From NCBI GenBank assembly GCA_964642175.1, contig CAZXOK010000005.1, positions 62,001 to 126,000 of the forward strand: 64,000 nucleotides of DNA. The letters are read 5' to 3'. Positions 59,082 to 64,000 of the stretch are shown here, piece after piece. Position numbers and translations under genes: made by a program. Positions within the stretch are counted from its first letter, which is position 1, and each line of letters begins with the position of its first letter. The DNA is from JANQGG01 sp964642175 (GTDB taxonomy: Bacteria > Bacteroidota > Chlorobiia > Chlorobiales > Chloroherpetonaceae). The notes under the pieces are model-generated. The model was given only the letters and a program-made list of their open reading frames with translations. It did no database searches and was not told the DNA's origin.

Positions 59082-59639
59082 TTAATCTATCATTTCGGAA
59101 AGAGAAAGAATGTCGCCAAAAAACTCTTTTTTTTCAGCTTTTGCAGAACTGGTATTGATTAAAATCCTGATCTTCCCATCCTGAAAAAAAACACCAAGCG
59201 TTGCCATTCCATCTTCTACCTGCTGCCTTAAATTTGTTACACTTAAAAGATGATGCTGTTTAGAGAGCTCTGAAAATTCCTCGGCATGCTCACTGCATTC
59301 ATAATACACAACATCATACCGGCCGGCATTGTCTGTAAATTCTTTTTTTAAAACCGGCTGAATATCAATGAGATCATCATTAAATTCTTTCTGAAGGATG
59401 TCCTGGTAGTCTTTATCCATATTATCGCAAAGCAAGGCCATTTTTATAGACTCCTTTTTGTAAAGCTCTTTCTCATACACCATGGCTCGTTTGCAGACAG
59501 CAACCCTTAAAGAAATGGCTGCTTTAGATTCTTTTTCTGACCCGGCAAAGGCCGGTTGTATTAGTAATAGTAATGCTACAAAAGCACCCCACCACTTAAA
59601 ATGAATCTTTACTTTATAATAATCCAGCACCTTAAACAC
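59082..59639 (-). CDS. YfiR-like (DUF4154) periplasmic protein
   Basis: A 185-residue protein with a signal peptide (AFVALLLLIQPAFA) and a domain ending GMATLGVFFQDGKIRILIN, similar to YfiR/DUF4154 proteins. YfiR controls a membrane-bound partner from the periplasm in Pseudomonas, so this one may modulate the kinase. It is first of the five genes on the minus strand, 97 nt before the TonB-like gene. Confidence 0.7.
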   Translation of the reverse strand: MFKVLDYYKVKIHFKWWGAFVALLLLIQPAFAGSEKESKAAISLRVAVCKRAMVYEKELYKKESIKMALLCDNMDKDYQDILQKEFNDDLIDIQPVLKKEFTDNAGRYDVVYYECSEHAEEFSELSKQHHLLSVTNLRQQVEDGMATLGVFFQDGKIRILINTSSAKAEKKEFFGDILSLSEMID

Positions 59640-59814
59640 AGTTTTTTATCATGACCTCCGGCTGGGAATATAGCCAATCACACCATTTAATGAAACAAGG
59701 TCTAAACCGGTTTTTTTTTCAGAATTGATGATTTTGGTTTTGTAAACCCCGTCAATTAGGTTATATCTTTACACATTTTTGAAAGTTCTGCCATTGGATG
59801 CATAACCATTTACC

Positions 59815-60822
59815 ATGTCTTTTCAAGAATTTTTTATCGAAGCCACTACAAACACCGAGGTGGATATCTCCATTATCGTCCCTCTTTACAATGAGTCTGA
59901 ATCTCTGCCCGAACTGGCAGCTCAAATCAAATCAGCCATATCCGAAAGCTCATTAGACGACTTGTTCGGCCATCAAACCACTTATGAAATTCTTTGTATA
60001 AATGATGGTAGTAACGATGGCTCAGACCAGGTTATCAAAGAGATATACCAGCAAGGCCATTCAGAAATAAAACTGGTCACTTTCCTGAAGAATTATGGGA
60101 AATCGGCTGGATTGAATACGGGTTTCAAACTTTGCCGGGGCACCTATGTGATTACCATGGATGCCGACCTGCAGGATAACCCCGAAGAAATTGAACCCTT
60201 AATTCGCAAATTGCTGGAAGGCTACGACCTGGTGAGCGGCTGGAAAAAAAAGCGATACGACCCCATTTCCAAAACCCTGCCGTCCAAACTCTTCAACTGG
60301 GTAACCGGTTTATTGAGCGGCGTTCATATTCACGATTTTAACTGTGGTTTAAAAGCTTACCGCCAGGAAGTGGTTAAAACCCTGGATATCTATGGCGAAA
60401 TGCACCGTTACATCCCTGTACTGGCAAAGATGAACGGATACCGGGTGAGTGAAATTGTTGTTAAACACAGGCCAAGAAAATACGGCACCACCAAATTTGG
60501 GCTCAGCCGGTTCTTTAACGGTTTTTTTGATCTCTTAACGGTTATTTTTTTAACCAAGTACCTAAAACGGCCGATGCATTTTTTTGGGTCTATAGGAACG
60601 GTATTTGTGCTGATTGGTTTTGCCATAAACTTTTACATTACTTTTGAAAAGCTGTTTTTCAATATCCCTGTCAGTAATCGTCCGATTTTGTTTTTAGGGG
60701 TGTTGCTGATGATCCTGGGTATGATGGTCTTTTCGACCGGATTGCTGGGTGAAATGATCACGAAATCCTTTTCAAAAAACGATCCGCTCATCATCAAAGA
60801 ATTAATGAACGTCAGGAAATGA
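59815..60822 (+). CDS. Family 2 glycosyltransferase (DPM1/ArnC type)
   Basis: A 335-residue transferase of GT2 with two C-terminal membrane helices. The GT-A core begins IIVPLYNESESLPEL; the DxD motif is in TMDADLQDNPEEI (about 119). DFNCGLKAYRQE and HRPRKYGTTKFG are typical of dolichyl/undecaprenyl-phosphate sugar transferases. The hydrophobic segments (about 245-265 and 280-310) anchor it. It overlaps the lipoprotein gene by 4 nt. Confidence 0.9.
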   Translation: MSFQEFFIEATTNTEVDISIIVPLYNESESLPELAAQIKSAISESSLDDLFGHQTTYEILCINDGSNDGSDQVIKEIYQQGHSEIKLVTFLKNYGKSAGLNTGFKLCRGTYVITMDADLQDNPEEIEPLIRKLLEGYDLVSGWKKKRYDPISKTLPSKLFNWVTGLLSGVHIHDFNCGLKAYRQEVVKTLDIYGEMHRYIPVLAKMNGYRVSEIVVKHRPRKYGTTKFGLSRFFNGFFDLLTVIFLTKYLKRPMHFFGSIGTVFVLIGFAINFYITFEKLFFNIPVSNRPILFLGVLLMILGMMVFSTGLLGEMITKSFSKNDPLIIKELMNVRK

Positions 60823-61313
60823 AGTCCGGTATCTGGTTTGTAACACTCATGCTGCTTATGGCCTTAACAATGGGTGGGTGTGAAAATGTATCCTCCGAAG
60901 AAGATATTTCGGTGAGTTCCGATGGTAAATTCACCACTACGGATAAGAATGGCATTATTCTGGATGAAGATGAAGACGACTGGCGGATTCAGTCTTACTT
61001 TAAAAATGAGTTTTCATTCGATAAAGTCCTGTACCCGAATCCTACATCTTCTGCACAGATCACGTTCAGCCTTTATTTTTCTAGCTCATTTCCAAGCAAC
61101 GGCTTTTATGTGCTTAGCATGAACACCAAAAACCAGCCTGTTCAGTTGTTCCAATCCACCTCGGTCAGCTTTGGTACAAGAACTTTTACCATCCCTTTAA
61201 GTGCGCTTTCGGCAACCAATTCGCCGGCTGAGCTCAAAGGCAAGCAATTTCGCCTGCGTTTTTATGATGCTCAAAGCCGGCTGATGACTTACGGCGATAT
61301 AAAACTCAACTAA
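60819..61313 (+). CDS. Putative lipoprotein with a T9SS-like beta domain (164 aa)
   Basis: A signal with lipobox MGGC (Cys 20) predicts lipidation. From residue about 70, VLYPNPTSSAQITFSLYF looks like the start of a type A (Por) sorting domain of the type IX system. The end, RLRFYDAQSRLMTYGDIKLN, is similar in character but not a clear sorting signal. Overlap with the glycosyltransferase suggests a joint transcript. Function unknown. Confidence 0.62.
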   Translation: MKSGIWFVTLMLLMALTMGGCENVSSEEDISVSSDGKFTTTDKNGIILDEDEDDWRIQSYFKNEFSFDKVLYPNPTSSAQITFSLYFSSSFPSNGFYVLSMNTKNQPVQLFQSTSVSFGTRTFTIPLSALSATNSPAELKGKQFRLRFYDAQSRLMTYGDIKLN

Positions 61314-61318
61314 CTGTT

Positions 61319-62107
61319 TTACCAGACCTTGCTCAGATGGGTCAGGAGGGCTTCGTTGAATGCATCGGGCCGTTCCAGGTTTGGCATATGCCCGGCTGAG
61401 ACTATGCGGCATAGCTCTGAGCCCGGCACATTATGATGCATGGATTCGGCCACATCGGGTGGGGTAAGGGCATCTTCAGCCCCAACAATAAAGAGTGTCG
61501 GGCTGGCAATATGCCCCAAAACAGACGTGCTGTCCTGGCGGTTTGCCAATGCATACAACTGGTTTTGAATAGCTTCGGGTGCTTCTGCTTCAATCAATGA
61601 TTTGGCATAGGCAACCAGGTCTTTGTTTTTGTTGAAAGTTTCTTTAGCAAAGAATTTTGGAAGCATGCGCTTGCCGGCTTCAGGAGAACCATTTTTGGCC
61701 AAGGCATCGATGAACTCGAAACGGCCTTTTTTAGCCTCTTCGGTGTCGGCTTCGGCACGGGTATCGCATAAAACGAGGGACTTGATGCGTTCGCTGTAGC
61801 GTTTGATAAACTCAAACGACTGATAGCCGCCCATTGATAGTCCTACAAGGGTGACTTTCTCGATCTCTTTTTGATCCAGGATTGCGATCAGTTCTTCAAC
61901 ATAATCCTTAAAATCCCACTTCTCTTTGGCCAGAGATCCTTCAACACCGAATACATTCGGAGCAATGGCGTAAAAGCCTTCTGCAGCTACAGCCTCGAGC
62001 TGTGAGTCCCACATTCTTGAAGACAGCGGAAAGGCATGTAAAAATAAAACGTAGCCCCTTGGATGCTTGGCCGGGTGCTGCTCACTGTAGGTTAATGATG
62101 TTTTCAT
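61319..62107 (-). CDS. Alpha/beta hydrolase
   Basis: A 262-residue alpha/beta-fold hydrolase. LFLHAFPLSSRMWDSQ is the oxyanion region, VGLSMGGYQSFEF the nucleophile elbow, VGAEDALTPP the acid and SAGHMPNLERPDAFNEAL the catalytic His. It is distantly like 3-oxoadipate enol-lactonase/BioH. It overlaps the YtxH gene upstream by 4 nt. The substrate is unknown. Confidence 0.87.
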   Translation of the reverse strand: MKTSLTYSEQHPAKHPRGYVLFLHAFPLSSRMWDSQLEAVAAEGFYAIAPNVFGVEGSLAKEKWDFKDYVEELIAILDQKEIEKVTLVGLSMGGYQSFEFIKRYSERIKSLVLCDTRAEADTEEAKKGRFEFIDALAKNGSPEAGKRMLPKFFAKETFNKNKDLVAYAKSLIEAEAPEAIQNQLYALANRQDSTSVLGHIASPTLFIVGAEDALTPPDVAESMHHNVPGSELCRIVSAGHMPNLERPDAFNEALLTHLSKVW

Positions 62108-62457
62108 TGCTCGGTAGAATCCTCTTTTGGTTTTTGTTCTTTGATTTCTTTCAGGATGGAGTTGGCTTCATCAATCAGTTCTTTAGCCTCGTTACGGGCT
62201 TTATCAATAATGGCCTGAGAGCGGATTTTGGCATCATTTTCAATATCGCCCATGCGGGTTGGTGTCATGCCGCCTGCCGCTGAAAGCGAGCCCACCTGGC
62301 TCAAAAGATCCTGAATGTTATCGGCAACGGCGTGCTGGGTTTCGGAGCCTTTTCTTGGTGCAAAAAGCAGTCCGATAATTGTACCGGCAGCTGCGCCAAA
62401 AAACACACCCATTGTGAGTCCTTTAACAAATCCGATGCTTTCTTTGTCTTTTTCCAT
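62104..62457 (-). CDS. YtxH-domain protein
   Basis: A 117-residue protein with an N-terminal Gly-rich membrane segment (GLTMGVFFGAAAGTIIGLLFAP) followed by RKGSETQ, the YtxH pattern. The rest is helical and charged. These proteins are often stress-linked and their role is not established. It is between the HD protein and the hydrolase, all on the minus strand. Confidence 0.82.
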   Translation of the reverse strand: MEKDKESIGFVKGLTMGVFFGAAAGTIIGLLFAPRKGSETQHAVADNIQDLLSQVGSLSAAGGMTPTRMGDIENDAKIRSQAIIDKARNEAKELIDEANSILKEIKEQKPKEDSTEQ

Positions 62458-62484
62458 GGTTCATGCATTTAAGGTTGTAATCTA

Positions 62485-63870
62485 TCAAAGAATAAAATCT
62501 AATAACAATTCCCCGGTTCCCTGAATCCTTTCAGCCACAACCGGGCTGGCCACTACCCTGATTTTTTTTGTCGCCATTTCGAACCGCTTGATAAACTCCG
62601 ATTGAAACGCCGATTCGCCGCTTTCATTAAAGGATTCGTAATAACCGGCTTGGCTGCGCCGACTATGATAAACCCTTAATTGGCAAAAATCATCATAATC
62701 AAAAATATGCTTTTTTGCAGGTAAATCTATAAGGATTTCATGGCCTTTTACTTCAATACCCAGCTTTCGGCTTAGTTTTTCGGCAATCTCCTCCTCCAGG
62801 GCTTTTTTTCTGGATAGATCCCGGCCGATCCACTCAAGTTTTTCCTGAACGCCAGAGTCCAGTAACCGGGGATGGTTGTAGTTCAATTCCAGGACTCGCT
62901 TATAAGGTGTGCGGTCTATAATGGCTTCGATAAGGGGATGGAGGTGATTATGCCGGGCCTGGCATACTGCCTGCAAATCGTAAAGTACGCGCTCATCGGC
63001 ATTGGTATAAAATAACCTCCGGATATCTTCCCGGCCAAGCAGTGAATCAGCCAGACAATCCTGGATCAGGCGCTGCAGCATCAGCGAGAGCGTGCGCACA
63101 GTATGATGCCAATACACATTTCGCATCATCATGTACTTGGCAAACATCAGGCTTTCGAGTGGGGCAATTCCTTTTTCAGTTATTGCAAAACGCCGCAATT
63201 GTGCATCCGGCACCAGCGACTCAATCAGCCGCTCAATATCAATACTGCCATACGGAATGCTGCAATGATGGGCATCGCGCATCAGGTAATCCATTTTATC
63301 AGGATCCAGCGTACCGCTGATGAGTTTTCCATAGGGGTGATCTTTTCCCGAGATCAAGGCCACCACGTCTTTTGGATCCACATCCCAATCGGTTTGAATG
63401 ATTGACTCAAGGGTGTTTTTATCCCTGTCCTGATCCATTAATCGCTCATGGACAAGGTGCTCATGCTCCTCAAAGACCGGCTGGCTACCCAGGGGGACCT
63501 TCTCTAAAATGTGAGCATGGGGATAGTGGCCGATATCGTGCAGCAAACTCGAAACCAACAGTAATCGCTGGGTGTAGGGATTGAACTGAAAATCGTCTGT
63601 TTGCAATGAGCTGGTCAGATTGTTGCTGAGCACCCGTTGCAGGATCATTTTCATCAGGTGATACACCCCAATCGAATGTTCAAAGCGGGTGTGTGTGGCA
63701 CCGGGAAACACATAATGCGCAAACGAGAGCTGCTTGATGCCTTTTAACCTGAAAAAGGCCGGATGGGCAATTATGCGTTTTAAAGGTTTGGTTAAGGGGA
63801 TATGGCCCCAAACCGGAATGCGGATAAATCCGCCATCGGAGCGCCATAAAAATTCTTCCTGAATACTCAT
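62485..63870 (-). CDS. HD-domain phosphohydrolase (SAMHD1-like)
   Basis: A 461-residue HD protein. The metal-binding H...HD...D ligands lie in GATHTRFEHSIGV, SLLHDIGHYPHAH and LDPDKMDYLMRDAHH. The arrangement resembles dGTP triphosphohydrolases and SAMHD1, so a nucleotide substrate is likely. No other domain is recognised. It is followed by YtxH and a hydrolase on the same strand. Confidence 0.9.
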   Translation of the reverse strand: MSIQEEFLWRSDGGFIRIPVWGHIPLTKPLKRIIAHPAFFRLKGIKQLSFAHYVFPGATHTRFEHSIGVYHLMKMILQRVLSNNLTSSLQTDDFQFNPYTQRLLLVSSLLHDIGHYPHAHILEKVPLGSQPVFEEHEHLVHERLMDQDRDKNTLESIIQTDWDVDPKDVVALISGKDHPYGKLISGTLDPDKMDYLMRDAHHCSIPYGSIDIERLIESLVPDAQLRRFAITEKGIAPLESLMFAKYMMMRNVYWHHTVRTLSLMLQRLIQDCLADSLLGREDIRRLFYTNADERVLYDLQAVCQARHNHLHPLIEAIIDRTPYKRVLELNYNHPRLLDSGVQEKLEWIGRDLSRKKALEEEIAEKLSRKLGIEVKGHEILIDLPAKKHIFDYDDFCQLRVYHSRRSQAGYYESFNESGESAFQSEFIKRFEMATKKIRVVASPVVAERIQGTGELLLDFIL

Positions 63871-63886
63871 AACTTATTATAATGTA

Positions 63887-64000
63887 TTAACTTGCCGTTG
63901 CCACTTGAAACTGTGATCCGCCGGCAGGTTCTTTTTTCACAGTGATTTTCACTTCAAAAGCATCACGGAGTTTTTCCAGATGGGTTATCATGATGATTTT
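63887..64000 (-). CDS. C-terminus of SbcC/SMC-like ATPase (partial)
   Basis: The window cuts this gene. The last 37 codons end TAA at 63887 and encode IIMITHLEKLRDAFEVK near the cut, resembling the D-loop/H-loop end of SbcC/Rad50/SMC ATPases (I-T/S-H). The rest lies beyond base 64000, so family membership is a moderate guess. Confidence 0.6.
   Translation of the reverse strand, partial: KIIMITHLEKLRDAFEVKITVKKEPAGGSQFQVATAS

Noticed and set aside
1..64000. tRNA, rRNA or CRISPR arrays
   Set aside because: No cloverleaf T-arm pattern with acceptor pairing, no rRNA blocks and no regularly spaced repeats with spacers were seen by eye; a covariance-model scan would be needed to be sure.

Overview
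The window is bacterial chromosomal DNA with moderate to low GC and dense operons. The best guess is the FCB (Chlorobiota/Bacteroidota) superphylum, and possibly a green phototroph or a close relative. Four features suggest this. The nitrogen-fixation cluster runs nifH-nifI1-nifI2-nifD-nifK-nifE-nifN-nifB-fdx with modABC beside it, which is the layout I recall for green sulfur bacteria. Two tandem proteins resemble the [2Fe-2S] chlorosome-envelope proteins CsmI/CsmJ. A CrtH/CrtISO-type carotenoid oxidoreductase lies near them. LptD and DUF2480 are of Bacteroidota type. No bacteriochlorophyll or reaction-centre gene is present, so phototrophy stays an inference. Two genes point to contact with oxygen: ThiO (O2-dependent glycine oxidase, used instead of ThiH) and a [NiFe]-hydrogenase small subunit with both extra cysteines of the O2-tolerant type.

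Layout. 0-3.7 kb: TPP riboswitch with terminator, then thiO-thiS-thiG-tenI-thiE. 3.9-9 kb: two CsmI/J-like ferredoxins, an SdhB/FrdB-like subunit, alanine dehydrogenase, and a convergent carotenoid isomerase/desaturase. 9-15 kb: ECF sigma and zinc-finger anti-sigma, an ArsR regulator, Hsp20 behind a sigma-54-like promoter, DnaK, and an unknown protein. 15-18.7 kb: a seven-bladed WD40 protein with a C-terminal haem c motif, 11-bp repeats, a twice-broken response regulator of REC-wHTH-BTAD type, and an RsbW-like ATPase. 18.8-22.4 kb: uptake hydrogenase hyaABC. 22.7-31.7 kb: UvrA, an orphan adenine methyltransferase, small proteins, iscRSUA, and an alpha/beta hydrolase. 32-39.6 kb: LptD, a heparinase-like protein, TrpB, a membrane-anchored cytochrome c, and a lipoprotein.

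39.7-53.6 kb is the molybdenum and nitrogenase region, on the minus strand. It holds modABC with its own sigma-54-like promoter, a 50-residue Cys4 (HiPIP-like) protein too short for most gene callers, a hicBA toxin-antitoxin cassette bounded by 135-bp direct repeats of the fdx 3' end, and the nif operon behind a sigma-54-like promoter. 53.8-59.6 kb is a five-gene regulatory operon: YfiR-like, TonB-like, sensor kinase, double-REC protein, sigma-54 activator. The activator ends just upstream of nifH, so this set is the obvious local candidate to control nif and mod. 59.8-64 kb: a glycosyltransferase, a lipoprotein, a hydrolase, YtxH, an HD phosphohydrolase, and the truncated C-terminus of an SbcC/SMC-like ATPase.

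How it fits together. Nitrogenase makes H2, which the uptake hydrogenase can recycle. The isc genes supply Fe-S clusters, modABC supplies molybdate, and NifI1/NifI2 give post-translational switching by 2-oxoglutarate and nitrogen status. The most unusual observations are the hicBA cassette at the duplicated fdx end, the WD40-haem fusion with its broken SARP-like regulator and 11-bp repeats, the HiPIP-like miniprotein, and sigma-54-like promoters shared by nifH, modA and hsp20.
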